NCBI GenBank assembly: GCA_002309575.1
Contig: DBXP01000004.1
Location: 65,591 to 129,590, forward strand
Length of the DNA: 64,000 bases
Origin: a bacterium UBP6_UBA1209
GTDB lineage: Bacteria > UBP6 > UBA1177
Reading direction: 5' to 3'
Shown here: one piece after another, positions 17,949 to 27,139 of the stretch
Layout: the number at the start of each line of letters is the position of its first letter
How positions within the stretch are numbered: position 1 is the stretch's first letter
Translations under genes and position numbers: made by a program
The notes under the pieces: generated by a model
The model's database searches: none
What the model was told of the DNA's origin: nothing
Seen by the model: only the letters and a program-made list of their open reading frames with translations

Positions 17949-18899
17949 ATGAAAAAAATTACCGTTCTTGCCGTTTTTGTTTTCGTTCTTTTCGCACTTG
18001 TTTCGTGCGGAGACTCGAATAAAAATGAATACGATTATCCTGACGAAGAGCCTGCGAATGATACCGATAAGGCTCCGGTGGCTGATGAAGAACCTGTTTC
18101 CGACGAAGAACCAGTATCCGACGAAGAGCCTGCAACAGACGAGGAGCCGGTAACGGATGAAGAACCCGTAACAGACGAAGAACCGGCAACCGATGAGGAG
18201 CCTGTGACTGACGAGGAGCCTGAAACGGATGAAGAACCCGCAACAGACGAAGAACCCGCAACAGACGAAGAGCCTGCGACTGACGATGAGCCTGGCGATT
18301 ACAATTCGCCTTACGGTCAGATCGCGCTTGAGCTGGAAGTCGGGCAGGTCGCAAACCTTTCGGACGGCGAGGATCCGGAGCTTGGAGTTCTGGATGTGCC
18401 GTTTGCAACCGGAACCTATGGAAACAACGGGACTCCGCTTGTAGTCGGAAGTCAGCATGTGAGGACCGATGTCTATATGCCGGAGAGCCTTATTCCTGAG
18501 CAGCCGGCATCGCTTTTTGTCGAGCAGAGAGCCTGCCTCGAGTACGATGACAACGATGATGAGTGCGTTACGGAGAGCAATACCGTAGTTATACTTCAGA
18601 TATCGGAATCTGCTCTGCCGGAAGGGCCCGGGACGCTTGAACTGAGCCTTCTTGCGGCCCAGAACTCGCGGACGCTGCTCTATGTCGGTGATCTCGACGA
18701 GGAGACGAACCAGGTCAAATGCATCCATGCCGTAGGAACAGGCGTGATCGACTTCTCGGAGGTCGGTGACGTCAAAAATCACGGAGCATTCGGATTCAGC
18801 GGAGATATAGTTCTTTACAGCCCGAAAAACTTCAACGGGAGCGATTTGTCGGCAATGATGGCTCAGCTGGCAGGCTGGGAAACCTGTCCGGCTATGTAA
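17949..18899 (+). CDS. Lipoprotein with 12 acidic DEEP repeats
   Basis: A lipoprotein signal peptide ends in the lipobox LVSC (Cys at about 21) and is followed by a flexible acidic stalk: 12 units of six residues of the type (V/A/E)(S/T/A)DEEP. A globular C-terminal domain of about 200 residues starts at DYNSPYGQIALELEVGQ and holds two Cys near RACLEYDDNDDECV and a final WETCPAM. No known domain was recognised. The stalk would hold the domain away from the outer membrane. The start ATG at 17949 follows AGGAGG; the upstream in-frame ATG at 17883 lies in the previous gene. Confidence 0.85.
   Translation: MKKITVLAVFVFVLFALVSCGDSNKNEYDYPDEEPANDTDKAPVADEEPVSDEEPVSDEEPATDEEPVTDEEPVTDEEPATDEEPVTDEEPETDEEPATDEEPATDEEPATDDEPGDYNSPYGQIALELEVGQVANLSDGEDPELGVLDVPFATGTYGNNGTPLVVGSQHVRTDVYMPESLIPEQPASLFVEQRACLEYDDNDDECVTESNTVVILQISESALPEGPGTLELSLLAAQNSRTLLYVGDLDEETNQVKCIHAVGTGVIDFSEVGDVKNHGAFGFSGDIVLYSPKNFNGSDLSAMMAQLAGWETCPAM
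18078..18293 (+). repeat. Twelve tandem 18-bp units encoding the DEEP stalk
   Basis: 216 bases divide exactly into 12 units of 18 bases, each encoding xxDEEP with only the last unit deviating (DDEP). All changes are in frame, so unit gain or loss would alter stalk length without breaking the gene. Confidence 0.9.
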
Positions 18900-18911
18900 A
18901 AGGAGGGTGGA

Positions 18912-19751
18912 ATGTGGTTTATTGAAAATTACGACGAAAAGGCTAGTTTAGGTCTCAAGGTCAGGAAAAAACTGCATGAAGAGCAGTCAAAATTCCAGAA
19001 AATAGATATCTACGAGACTGAATTTTTCGGCAACCTTCTGACTCTCGACGGTCTTGTGATGCTGACCGAAAAGGACGAATTCGTATATCACGAGATGATC
19101 ACCCACATGCCGCTCTGCACTATCAAAAATCCGGAGCGTGTCCTTGTCATCGGCGGCGGTGACGGCGGTGCGGTGCGCGAGATCCTGAAGCACGATTCGA
19201 TCAAAGAGGTCGTGATGTGCGAAATCGACCAGCGCGTGACCGATCTTTGCAGGATCTACTTCCCGACAACGACATGCAGACTTGACGACCCTCGTGTAAA
19301 GCTGCATTTCGAGGACGGTTTTAAGTTTATGGACGGTTACGAAGGCTACTTCGACCTTATCATTACCGATTCAAGCGACCCTGTAGGTCCCGGTGTGGCG
19401 CTTTTTCAGGAGGATTATTACAGACTTGTCAAAAAGGCTCTCAAGCCCGGCGGGATCATGGTTTCGCAGAGCGAAAGCCCCTGGTATTTCGAAGATACGA
19501 TGACAAGCATGACCGGCGCAATGGCGAAGGTTTTCAGGAACGTTCAGACCTACATCGCGCTTGTTACGCTCTATCCGAGCGGGCTCTGGACGATGACTGC
19601 GGCGAGTGATTCCCTTTCGCTTCTCGACTTCGATGAAAAACGCTCGGCAAAGATCGCGGAAACCTGCAAATACTACAACCCCGAAATCCACAAAGGGGCA
19701 CTTGCGCTTCCGAACTTCGTTAAAAAAATCGTTCACAACACGGCGAAATAA
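18912..19751 (+). CDS. speE: Spermidine synthase (polyamine aminopropyltransferase)
   Basis: Transfers aminopropyl groups from decarboxylated S-adenosylmethionine to putrescine in the cytoplasm. The 279 residues match SpeE. Visible motifs are the N-terminal LTLDGLVMLTEKDEF with HEMITH, the nucleotide-binding VLVIGGGDGGAVREIL, EIDQRV, and the catalytic region ITDSSDPVGPG. It has a good GGAGG site eight bases upstream of ATG. No speA/speB/speD gene is adjacent. Confidence 0.92.
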   Translation: MWFIENYDEKASLGLKVRKKLHEEQSKFQKIDIYETEFFGNLLTLDGLVMLTEKDEFVYHEMITHMPLCTIKNPERVLVIGGGDGGAVREILKHDSIKEVVMCEIDQRVTDLCRIYFPTTTCRLDDPRVKLHFEDGFKFMDGYEGYFDLIITDSSDPVGPGVALFQEDYYRLVKKALKPGGIMVSQSESPWYFEDTMTSMTGAMAKVFRNVQTYIALVTLYPSGLWTMTAASDSLSLLDFDEKRSAKIAETCKYYNPEIHKGALALPNFVKKIVHNTAK

Positions 19752-19848
19752 CACCGGTATCACTGCCGTTTCCCGGGATTGTTAAAGATATAGTTTGACT
19801 TTTTCAGACGGTGCTTATTTATCACCATGAACTCTTTAGGAGGAGAAT

Positions 19849-22182
19849 ATGGCAGATAACGAAAATCTTTTTCCTGAATTTTTACCGCTTTTTCCTGTGA
19901 GGGACGCAGTCCTGTTTCCGTTCAGTTCGCAGAGCGTCTCTATCGGCGGCGACGGTGCGGCACGTGCGGTAAGAGTTGCTCAGGGATTTGGAAATTATGT
20001 GATTTTTGTGGCTCAGCGCGGGGCAGACGCGATAGATAAGATCAACGAAGGGACGATCTATTCGGTAGGAACTGTTGCGATCATCACGAAATCGCAGACA
20101 AAGGCTTCGGGAAGAGAGTCCATCTATGTTCAGGGGCTGAAAAAAGCAAAAATAATATCAATAGTTTATGATGAAAACAGAAACGTCTTTTTCGGCAAGA
20201 TCGAGGTCATCGAGGAGGAGACGAGCTTTGATGAAAATCTCTGTACGAGCATGTTCAGAGAGGTCGATCAGCTGCTCGATTCGTTGAAGGAGTCACTTAC
20301 TCCGCAGTTTTTCAACGCATACCGCGCTATCAGGGATCCCGCCCGTCTTGCCGAATTTCTGATGAACACCTTCTCGAAGTCAGTCCAGCTCTCGCAGAAG
20401 GTCCTTGAGGAGAACGCGCCGCTGGCCAAGCTGGATTCGGCTCTGGTCGTGCTCAGAAAGGAGGTCATGGCTTCCCAGCTCCAGCACATGATCCGCCACA
20501 AGACGATGGAGACTCTGAGCAAGGACCAGAAGGATGCCTTTCTCCGCGAGGAGATGAAGGTCATCCAGAAGGAGCTCGGCGCGGAGGACCCGTACAACGC
20601 CGAGATCGCCGAGTACGAGAAGAAGCTTGAGGCAGGTTTTCTGCCGGAACAGGCTGCCGCCGAGGCAAGGAAACAGATCGACCGGCTCAAAACCATGCAT
20701 CCGGCAAATCAGGAGAGCATCGTCGTCAGGACCTGGCTCGATACGGTTTTCAGCCTTCCCTGGAAGGATTCGACCGATGACAACAGGAATATAAATCATG
20801 CCGAAAGGGTGCTTGAAGAGGATCACTACGGCCTTGAGGATGTCAAGGAGCGGATCCTCGAATTTCTGGCTGTCCGCCAGATCAACGGAGACCAGACTTC
20901 GAAGTCGCCTATCCTCTGTTTCGTGGGGCCTCCCGGTGTAGGCAAAACCTCGCTCGGACGCTCGATCGCCCGGGCTCTCGGCAGAAAATTCCACCGCCTC
21001 AGCCTCGGCGGGCTGCACGACGAAGCCGAAATCCGTGGTCACAGACGGACCTATGTCGGCGCGATGCAGGGCAAGATCCTGGAGGGTCTCAAGATCTGCA
21101 AATCGAACAACCCGGTCTTTATGCTTGACGAGATAGACAAGCTTGGCAAGGATTTCCGCGGGGACCCGTCGTCGGCACTGCTTGAGGTGCTTGATCCGGA
21201 GCAGAATTTTTCGTTCCTTGACAACTACATCGGCATCCCGTTCGACCTCAGCAAGGTCTTTTTCATCGCAACGGCGAACTGGGAAGATTCGATCCCCGAG
21301 CCGCTGAAGGACAGGATGGAGGTGATAAGGCTTTCCGGCTACACCGATCCCGAGCGTGTCCAGATCGCGAAGCAGTACCTCATTCCGCGCCAGCTCGAAA
21401 ACAACGGTCTCCAGAAAAAGAGTCTCCAGTTCACGACTGACGCACTTAATTTTATCTCGAGAAGATACACCCGCGAGGCTGGGGTCAGGAATCTTGAACG
21501 CTGCATCGGTTCAGTCTGCCGGAAGGTCGTCACGCTCAAAGTGAAGGGCGAGGATTATCAGAAAAAGATAACTCCTGCGGTCGTCGAAAAGCTTTTGAAG
21601 CTGCCTCCCTTCTCGGAATCCGAACTCGAAAAGAACGAAAATATCGGTGTTGTTACGGGCCTGGCCTGGACGCAGTTCGGCGGTGCTACGCTCAGGATCG
21701 AATCGAACTGGATGCTCGGCAAGGGCAATCTGATCCTCACGGGACAGCTCGGCGACATAATGAAGGAGTCTGCGAGGATCGCGCTCTCCTACATCCAGAG
21801 CAATGCAGAAAAATTTGGTCTCGGCAAGGATTTTGTTCTCGAAAACAAGGATATCCACATCCACTTCCCGGCAGGAGCGACACCAAAGGACGGTCCGAGT
21901 GCCGGGATCACGATAACGACCTCTCTGCTCAGCCTTTTCCTCGGCAGGAAGGTCAATCCAAGGATAGCAATGACGGGCGAAATAAGCCTCACGGGCGATG
22001 TCCTTCCGATCGGCGGACTCAAGGAAAAGCTGCTCGCAGCAAAGCGCAACGGTGTCGCCAGGGTCTTCATGCCGGAGGCGAACCGCTCGCTTTACGAAAG
22101 TATATCCGAAGAGATCCGCTCCGGTATCGAGCCTGAATTCGTGAAGAGCTACGCCGAAATTTTCAAGGCGCTCTTTTCGTGA
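19849..22182 (+). CDS. lon: ATP-dependent protease Lon
   Basis: Cytoplasmic AAA+ protease for damaged and regulatory proteins. The N-terminal LAN domain (about 10-205) is followed by a coiled segment, the ATPase with Walker A GPPGVGKTSLG, and Walker B VFMLDEIDKLG. The protease domain has catalytic Ser684 in DGPSAG and its Lys partner in GGLKEKLLAAKRNG. The 777 residues are a normal length. ATG at 19849 follows AGGAGGAG. A TTGACT box at 19795-19800 may be its -35, but the -10 is unclear, and no CIRCE or sigma-32 element was seen. Confidence 0.95.
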   Translation: MADNENLFPEFLPLFPVRDAVLFPFSSQSVSIGGDGAARAVRVAQGFGNYVIFVAQRGADAIDKINEGTIYSVGTVAIITKSQTKASGRESIYVQGLKKAKIISIVYDENRNVFFGKIEVIEEETSFDENLCTSMFREVDQLLDSLKESLTPQFFNAYRAIRDPARLAEFLMNTFSKSVQLSQKVLEENAPLAKLDSALVVLRKEVMASQLQHMIRHKTMETLSKDQKDAFLREEMKVIQKELGAEDPYNAEIAEYEKKLEAGFLPEQAAAEARKQIDRLKTMHPANQESIVVRTWLDTVFSLPWKDSTDDNRNINHAERVLEEDHYGLEDVKERILEFLAVRQINGDQTSKSPILCFVGPPGVGKTSLGRSIARALGRKFHRLSLGGLHDEAEIRGHRRTYVGAMQGKILEGLKICKSNNPVFMLDEIDKLGKDFRGDPSSALLEVLDPEQNFSFLDNYIGIPFDLSKVFFIATANWEDSIPEPLKDRMEVIRLSGYTDPERVQIAKQYLIPRQLENNGLQKKSLQFTTDALNFISRRYTREAGVRNLERCIGSVCRKVVTLKVKGEDYQKKITPAVVEKLLKLPPFSESELEKNENIGVVTGLAWTQFGGATLRIESNWMLGKGNLILTGQLGDIMKESARIALSYIQSNAEKFGLGKDFVLENKDIHIHFPAGATPKDGPSAGITITTSLLSLFLGRKVNPRIAMTGEISLTGDVLPIGGLKEKLLAAKRNGVARVFMPEANRSLYESISEEIRSGIEPEFVKSYAEIFKALFS

Positions 22183-22197
22183 TTGCTCTCTAAAAAC

Positions 22198-22225
22198 TTG
22201 AAAACCATTACTCTGAATTTATCAT
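22198..22225 (+). promoter_or_regulatory. Candidate serS promoter
   Basis: TTGAAA at 22198-22203 and TATCAT at 22220-22225 are 16 bases apart in the gap between lon and serS, and give a leader of about 20 bases. Confidence 0.45.
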
Positions 22226-22250
22226 CCGCCGTTTTTTATTGGAGGCAAAA

Positions 22251-23525
22251 ATGTTTGATGTAAAGCTTATTCTTTCAAATCCCGATAAGGTGAAATTCAA
22301 CATGAAAAACCGCAACTACACCGACTTTTCGCCGGTTGACGAAATTTTGTCGCTGAGTGAGCGGAGAAAGGCGCTTATCACCGAATCGGAGCAGACGAGA
22401 GCCCGCCAGATGAGCCGTTCCAAGGAGATGCCGCTTGTCATGAAAAACGGCACCCCTGAAGAGAAAAACGCGATAAAGGAGGAGCTGAAGGAGCTCAGCG
22501 AAAAGGTGAAATCCTACGGTCCGCTCGTCAAGGATATCGAGGATAAAATCGACAAGATAGTGATGAGTCTGCCGAACATGTTCGCCGATTCAACGCCTCT
22601 TGGCAAGGATGAAAACTCAAATGTGGTTGTAAAGACCTACGGCGAAAAGCCGGTTTTCGACTTCCAGCCGAAGGAGCACTTCGACATTGCGACCACGACG
22701 ATCGACTTCGAGCGCGGCGTCAAGCTCTCCGGCTCGCGCTTCATAATTTATAAAAGCGACATGGCCAAGCTCGAGCGTGCCGTCATGTGCTTTATGCTCG
22801 ACAACGCGGCCAAAAACGGCTACACCGAGATAGTTCCGCCGGTAATGGTCAGCCGCGAGACGATGACCGGTTCCGGTCAGCTTCCGAAGTTCGAGGACGA
22901 TGCGTACAAGACGACCGACGATATGTTTATGATTCCGACAGCGGAGGTCAGCCTTGTCAACATGCACCGCGGCGAAATTCTTGACAACTCGGTGCTTCCT
23001 ATCAAATACGCTGCCTACACGCCCTGCTTCAGACGCGAGGCGGGAAGCTACGGAAAGGATATGAAGGGCATCATCCGGCTCCACCAGTTCAACAAGGTCG
23101 AGCTCGTAAAATTCTGCCGCCCGGAGGAGTCCATGGCGGAACTTGACAGCCTTCTCGCAAACGCGGAGGAGATCCTGCAGCTTCTCGGGATCCACTACCG
23201 CGTAGTCAATCTCTGCAGCGGAGATCTCGGCTTCAACGCAGTAAAAACTTTCGATATCGAGGTCTGGCTTCCCGGGCAGCAGACCTACCGCGAAATCTCG
23301 AGCTGTTCCAGCACCGGAGACTTCCAGGCGAGACGCGCAAACATCAGGTTCAGACGCGACGCGAACCAGAAGCCTGAGCTGGTCCACCTGCTCAACGGAT
23401 CAGGACTTGCGATCGACAGAACGCTTGTCGCGATAATCGAGAATTACCAGCAGAGCGACGGTTCGGTCAAGGTCCCTGAAGTTCTGAAAAAATATCTCGG
23501 CGGCGCGGATAGGCTCTTCCTTTAA
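22251..23525 (+). CDS. serS: Seryl-tRNA synthetase
   Basis: Class II aminoacyl-tRNA synthetase charging tRNA-Ser. An N-terminal coiled-coil arm (about 30-105) precedes the catalytic core, which has motif 2 as PCFRREAGSYGKD and motif 3 as GSGLAIDRTLVAI. The start is the ATG at 22251, seven bases after GGAGG; an in-frame TTG at 22239 sits on the ribosome binding site. At 424 residues it is full length. Confidence 0.95.
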   Translation: MFDVKLILSNPDKVKFNMKNRNYTDFSPVDEILSLSERRKALITESEQTRARQMSRSKEMPLVMKNGTPEEKNAIKEELKELSEKVKSYGPLVKDIEDKIDKIVMSLPNMFADSTPLGKDENSNVVVKTYGEKPVFDFQPKEHFDIATTTIDFERGVKLSGSRFIIYKSDMAKLERAVMCFMLDNAAKNGYTEIVPPVMVSRETMTGSGQLPKFEDDAYKTTDDMFMIPTAEVSLVNMHRGEILDNSVLPIKYAAYTPCFRREAGSYGKDMKGIIRLHQFNKVELVKFCRPEESMAELDSLLANAEEILQLLGIHYRVVNLCSGDLGFNAVKTFDIEVWLPGQQTYREISSCSSTGDFQARRANIRFRRDANQKPELVHLLNGSGLAIDRTLVAIIENYQQSDGSVKVPEVLKKYLGGADRLFL

Positions 23526-23576
23526 GCCCTGGACAAAAATTTTTCCCCTGAAAAGTGCATAATTTTTGAAAATCCG

Positions 23577-23582
23577 TATAAT
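23577..23582 (+). promoter_or_regulatory. Perfect -10 hexamer upstream of the small secreted protein gene
   Basis: TATAAT at 23577-23582 lies 29 bases before the start. No convincing -35 box sits 16-18 bases upstream, so an activator or extended contact would be needed. Confidence 0.35.
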
Positions 23583-23610
23583 TACCCGTTTTATTTGTAT
23601 GGAGGAGACT

Positions 23611-23994
23611 ATGAAAGCCTTTTTGATCTCTGTGGCGCTCTTTTTTGCTGCGTTCACGCTTTTTGCCGGAGATCCGGGAACGCCTACTGTCGAGGTCACT
23701 TTTTCAAAGACGTCCGACGGCGTGATCTACACGATCGTTTTCGGAGAGACGACCAAATTCAACACCAACGACGGCGCACCGTACAAATTTTTCTTTCTTG
23801 ACGAATCTGGCACTAAACTGGGCGAGATCCCCCGCGATTTCTTTATGAAAAACCGCAGCGGAACAGTCAAATATACGTCGAAATACAACGAAAGCACTGT
23901 GAAATATCAGTTTCCGGTCTGCTCTTACAACAAGGAGACCGGCGAGGCTGAAAAGTGCAGAGTGACAAAAACCACAACACTGAAAATCAAGTAG
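23611..23994 (+). CDS. Small secreted protein of unknown function
   Basis: 127 residues beginning with a clear type I signal peptide (MKAFLISVALFFAAFTLFAG, cleavage near residue 20). The mature part of about 107 residues alternates polar and aromatic residues like a beta-sandwich and contains two Cys (FPVCSYN and AEKCRVT) that could pair. No family was recognised. The ATG at 23611 follows GGAGGAG by three bases more than usual; the upstream in-frame start at 23566 would spoil the signal peptide. Confidence 0.7.
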   Translation: MKAFLISVALFFAAFTLFAGDPGTPTVEVTFSKTSDGVIYTIVFGETTKFNTNDGAPYKFFFLDESGTKLGEIPRDFFMKNRSGTVKYTSKYNESTVKYQFPVCSYNKETGEAEKCRVTKTTTLKIK

Positions 23995-24008
23995 TCCGGA
24001 GGTAAATT

Positions 24009-25145
24009 ATGGGACTTATTAAGGAGATAGGCCTTGCAGTAAAGCAGGAGCTGAGAGAATATCTGGTTCGCGAGCTCGAGGCGATCATAAAGACGGAGGC
24101 TGATGTCAAAGCGTTTCCGAAGAGCGTTGAAAAACCGGTGCAGAAAGTAGAGGAAGTCAAGCCAGCAACAGAGCCAAAGGCTGAAGAAAAAACGCAGATC
24201 AAACCGGTTCCTGCAGTCGAAGAAAAGGCAATGGCAGCCGAAAATAGCGATAAACCCGAAGAGCCCAAAGAGGAGCCGAGGAGGGAGATCGCAAGGCTCA
24301 ACCACGAAAAGATCGAGAAGGTCCTCTACAACGAGAGACCCGACTATCTTTTGATCCCGGTGGATATTTTTTCCGAACTCAGGCAGCTCCCCGCGGATGA
24401 GTTCGCTCTTTACGTCAAGTTTCTGGCGCTTGCCCAGGATCAGAAGAAAAATTACGGCTATCTTGGCAACAACATCCGCAAAAGGATAGGAGCCGAGGAG
24501 ATGTCGCAGGATAAATTCCGCGAAATCACCGATAACCTTGTTGCTTACGGCTTCATGTCGACCGAAAATATCACCGAGCTGCAGCGTACTTTCACGCTCT
24601 ATGTCCCTTTCAATGAGGAGTACATGGTCAGGGCAGACGCTCCGCAGAAATCAGTGAAGGCTGAACCGGAAATCAAGCCCCAGCCTAAGCCGCAGCCGGC
24701 ACCGAAAGCTGAAACCGCAAAACCGGAACCCGCTCCGAAACAGCAGCCGGCGCAACCTGAAAAACCGATGCAGAAAAAAGGGCAGAAGCCCGATACCGAT
24801 GAAGCGAAGCCTGGCCGCAAACCGGCAAAACAGGCTAAACCCAACACTCCGAAGGAGAACCGCCAGAAGCCTGAAATCCCGGGCAAACCTGTCGACGGGA
24901 TGGAAAACGACGACATGTACAAATCCTACAAGACCTTTGTCAGTCTTGAGATCGACAAGGCCAAGATGCGTGTAGGACGCTCGAATTTCGATAAAATCTA
25001 CATGGAAGCGGTCAAGTACATCGACAAAAAGTACGGCTTCAGAGTCCTTTCGGACCAGGAGAAGTTTCAGGAATATCTGACAAACTACTATATCTCCGCC
25101 TTCGATATTCCGACCTTCGAAGAGTGGAAGAAGACGAAGGCGTAG
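24009..25145 (+). CDS. Unknown cytoplasmic protein with winged-helix-like core and Pro/Lys-rich linkers
   Basis: 378 residues in four parts. The N terminus (1-35) is a charged helix, then an E/K/P-rich linker. A globular middle (about 110-200) has the pattern of a replication-initiator or DnaD-like winged helix: LIPVDIFSELRQLPADEFALYVKFLALA, GNNIRKRIGAEE, DNLVAYGFMSTE. A second linker rich in Pro, Ala, Lys and Gln covers 215-300. The C-terminal helical domain is about 305-378 (MYKSYKTFVSLEIDKAK). No signal peptide is present. I infer a DNA- or RNA-binding adaptor and could not name a family. A short gene at 25161 follows and may be functionally linked. Confidence 0.7.
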   Translation: MGLIKEIGLAVKQELREYLVRELEAIIKTEADVKAFPKSVEKPVQKVEEVKPATEPKAEEKTQIKPVPAVEEKAMAAENSDKPEEPKEEPRREIARLNHEKIEKVLYNERPDYLLIPVDIFSELRQLPADEFALYVKFLALAQDQKKNYGYLGNNIRKRIGAEEMSQDKFREITDNLVAYGFMSTENITELQRTFTLYVPFNEEYMVRADAPQKSVKAEPEIKPQPKPQPAPKAETAKPEPAPKQQPAQPEKPMQKKGQKPDTDEAKPGRKPAKQAKPNTPKENRQKPEIPGKPVDGMENDDMYKSYKTFVSLEIDKAKMRVGRSNFDKIYMEAVKYIDKKYGFRVLSDQEKFQEYLTNYYISAFDIPTFEEWKKTKA

Positions 25146-25160
25146 CTTCGGGAGCGTGAA

Positions 25161-25409
25161 ATGCTGAGTGTCAAGATAGTTATGAAGTCAATCAATGATA
25201 TTGACATCAAGGTTCAGCTTTGCAAAACCTCCTTCGAGTGGGAAATCCTTGCTGAAAAATACTCACGGCTTCGTGACGAACTGGAGACTGAGTTCAAGGA
25301 TTCTGAAATGCCGAAGGAGATTTTTGACGCTCTGGAGCGTGTGAGAGGCGCTCTCGTACAAAAAAAAGGCGAGATGCCTCCACAGGATCTGCTTAATTTC
25401 TTCAAATAA
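25161..25409 (+). CDS. Small hypothetical protein
   Basis: 82 residues, mostly helical and charged, no signal peptide or Cys. It starts 15 bases after the preceding unknown gene with a GGGAG site. No family was recognised. The relationship with its neighbour at 24009 is only positional. Confidence 0.6.
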   Translation: MLSVKIVMKSINDIDIKVQLCKTSFEWEILAEKYSRLRDELETEFKDSEMPKEIFDALERVRGALVQKKGEMPPQDLLNFFK

Positions 25410-25450
25410 TTCAATATCTTACAAAATATAATTTTTTTTGCTGATTTTTT

Positions 25451-25478
25451 TTGACATTCATCAAAATATCCTTATAAA
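25451..25478 (+). promoter_or_regulatory. Strong sigma-70 promoter for the tRNA pair
   Basis: A perfect -35 (TTGACA, 25451-25456) and a near-perfect -10 (TATAAA, 25473-25478) are separated by 16 bases, 18 bases before the first tRNA. A GC-rich stretch (CGCCCG) follows the -10, as in stringently controlled stable RNA promoters. Confidence 0.9.
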
Positions 25479-25496
25479 GTCGCCCGTTGCTTGGAT

Positions 25497-25572
25497 GGGC
25501 GCTTAGCTCAGCTGGGAGAGCATCGGCCTTACAAGCCGGAGGTCGCAGGTTCAATCCCTGCAGCGCCTACCA
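25497..25572 (+). tRNA. tRNA-Val (anticodon UAC)
   Basis: A complete 76-base cloverleaf: acceptor GGGCGCT pairs with AGCGCCT, D arm GCTC/GAGC, anticodon stem TCGGC/GCCGG around loop CTTACAA (anticodon TAC), and T arm GCAGG/CCTGC with loop TTCAATC. Discriminator A and the CCA end are encoded. Confidence 0.96.
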
Positions 25573-25591
25573 CTTCTTTTAAAATTGATGC

Positions 25592-25668
<77 letters not shown>

Positions 25669-25710
25669 TCTTTTTTTTTCCGCAAATAATTACAACACAT
25701 CGGAGGCAAA

Positions 25711-26436
25711 ATGGAAAACAGAGTTGTTATATGCATTCCGACCTATAACGAAAAAGAGAACATCATTAAAATTATCGAGGCTGTACACGCCGAGCTGGCG
25801 ACAGCGGATGTTTTTATCGTTGACGACAATTCGCCGGACAAAACATCTGAAATCGTAGCTGACTACGCGAAAGAACACCCCTTTGTCTCAGTTAAGGTCC
25901 GACCTGCAAAGGAGGGGCTGGGGGCAGCCTATATCGACGGCTTCAGGACACTGATCGAGCGCGGATACGACTTCATAATCCAGATGGACGCAGATTTTTC
26001 GCATCAGCCGAAGTACCTGCCTAAAATGCTTCAGAAGGCGAAGGAGGGCTTTGATGTCGTTCTCGGCTCACGCTATGTCAAAGGCGGCGGAACAAGGAAC
26101 TGGCCGCTTCTCAGGCGCGTGATCTCCCGCGGCGGCAGCTTCTATGCAAGCACTGTTCTCGGTACCGGAACGAAGGATGTCACCTGCGGCTACAAGTGCT
26201 GGCGTGCCGGATTTTTGAAGAGAGTCATCACGGTTCCTATAGTCTTTGTCGGTTTCGGTTTCCAGATCGAAATGTCCTACAGAACGAAGCTTTGCGGCGG
26301 AAAGGTCTTCGAGGTTCCGATAATCTTCCCCGACCGTGAAGACGGTGTCAGCAAAATGAGCGGGAAGATATTCAAAGAGGCGCTCTTCGGTGTCTGGAAG
26401 CTCAAAGGTCTTGGCAAAAAGCTGATCGAGGGCTGA
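25711..26436 (+). CDS. Polyprenol-phosphate mannosyltransferase-like GT2 glycosyltransferase
   Basis: Family-2 glycosyltransferase of the DPM1 type, which moves mannose (or a similar sugar) from a nucleotide sugar to a polyprenyl phosphate on the inner membrane. Motifs: IPTYNEKENI, VDDNSPDKTSE, and the metal-binding QMDADFSHQP. The acceptor-binding tail has GFGFQIEMSYR and DREDGVSKMS. It lacks the C-terminal membrane helices of some relatives and so resembles soluble DPM1. A GDP-mannose biosynthesis pair lies at 46404-48208 in the same window. Confidence 0.88.
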   Translation: MENRVVICIPTYNEKENIIKIIEAVHAELATADVFIVDDNSPDKTSEIVADYAKEHPFVSVKVRPAKEGLGAAYIDGFRTLIERGYDFIIQMDADFSHQPKYLPKMLQKAKEGFDVVLGSRYVKGGGTRNWPLLRRVISRGGSFYASTVLGTGTKDVTCGYKCWRAGFLKRVITVPIVFVGFGFQIEMSYRTKLCGGKVFEVPIIFPDREDGVSKMSGKIFKEALFGVWKLKGLGKKLIEG

Positions 26437-26440
26437 AGAA

Positions 26441-27139
26441 ATGGATGCAAACGAAATAATCAGGCTTATCAGCGAATCCAAAAAAAAGACTCCGGTAAGG
26501 GCGATTTTCAAGGGCGAAATAGCCTCATGCGATTTTTCGTCCCTGGCGGAAAGCTATCGCGGCACAGATTTTGTCGAAGTATATGATGAACTTGAAATAA
26601 TTAAGGATTTTTCTAGGAATAATCCGAAAATGAAACTTGCCCGGCTCGAAAACGACCGACGGAATTCGGCAATACCGCTTGCGGATCTCACGAAATACAA
26701 CGCAAGGATCGAACCGGGGGCAATTATCCGCGATATGGTCGAAATCGGTGACAAATGCGTCATTATGATGGGTGCAGTCCTTAACATCGGAGCTGTGATC
26801 GGAGAGGGGACTATGGTCGATATGAACTCGGTGATCGGCGGACGTGCGATTGTCGGGAAAAACTGTCATATCGGCGCAGGGACGGTACTTGCCGGTGTGA
26901 TCGAGCCTCCGAGCGCGACTCCGGTTATTATTGAAGACAACGTCGTTATCGGCGCGAATGCAGTTGTTCTTGAAGGAGTAAAAATCGGCCAGGGATCGGT
27001 AATTGCAGCAGGTTCTGTCGTTACAAAAGATGTCCCGCCGTTATCTCTGGCTGCCGGCGTTCCTGCTAAAATCATCAAACAGGTCGATGATAAAACCAAA
27101 TCCAAAACCGAGCTTGTAGAGTCGCTGAGGAACCTCTAA
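26441..27139 (+). CDS. dapH: Tetrahydrodipicolinate N-acetyltransferase
   Basis: Acetyl-CoA-dependent acyltransferase in the acetylated branch of lysine and meso-diaminopimelate synthesis. The N-terminal alpha domain (1-75) is typical of DapH rather than DapD, and the left-handed beta-helix (about 85-220) holds MMGAVLNIGA, GTMVDMNSVIGGRA and IGAGTVLAGVIEPPSATPV, a DapH hallmark. Length (232) fits. The other dap genes are not adjacent. An ABC ATPase begins immediately after its stop codon. Confidence 0.9.
   Translation: MDANEIIRLISESKKKTPVRAIFKGEIASCDFSSLAESYRGTDFVEVYDELEIIKDFSRNNPKMKLARLENDRRNSAIPLADLTKYNARIEPGAIIRDMVEIGDKCVIMMGAVLNIGAVIGEGTMVDMNSVIGGRAIVGKNCHIGAGTVLAGVIEPPSATPVIIEDNVVIGANAVVLEGVKIGQGSVIAAGSVVTKDVPPLSLAAGVPAKIIKQVDDKTKSKTELVESLRNL

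Noticed and set aside
19795..19825. Possible heat-shock type promoter before lon
   Set aside because: Only a TTGACT box is convincing; the -10 candidates need a 19-base spacer and there is no sigma-32 or CIRCE element.
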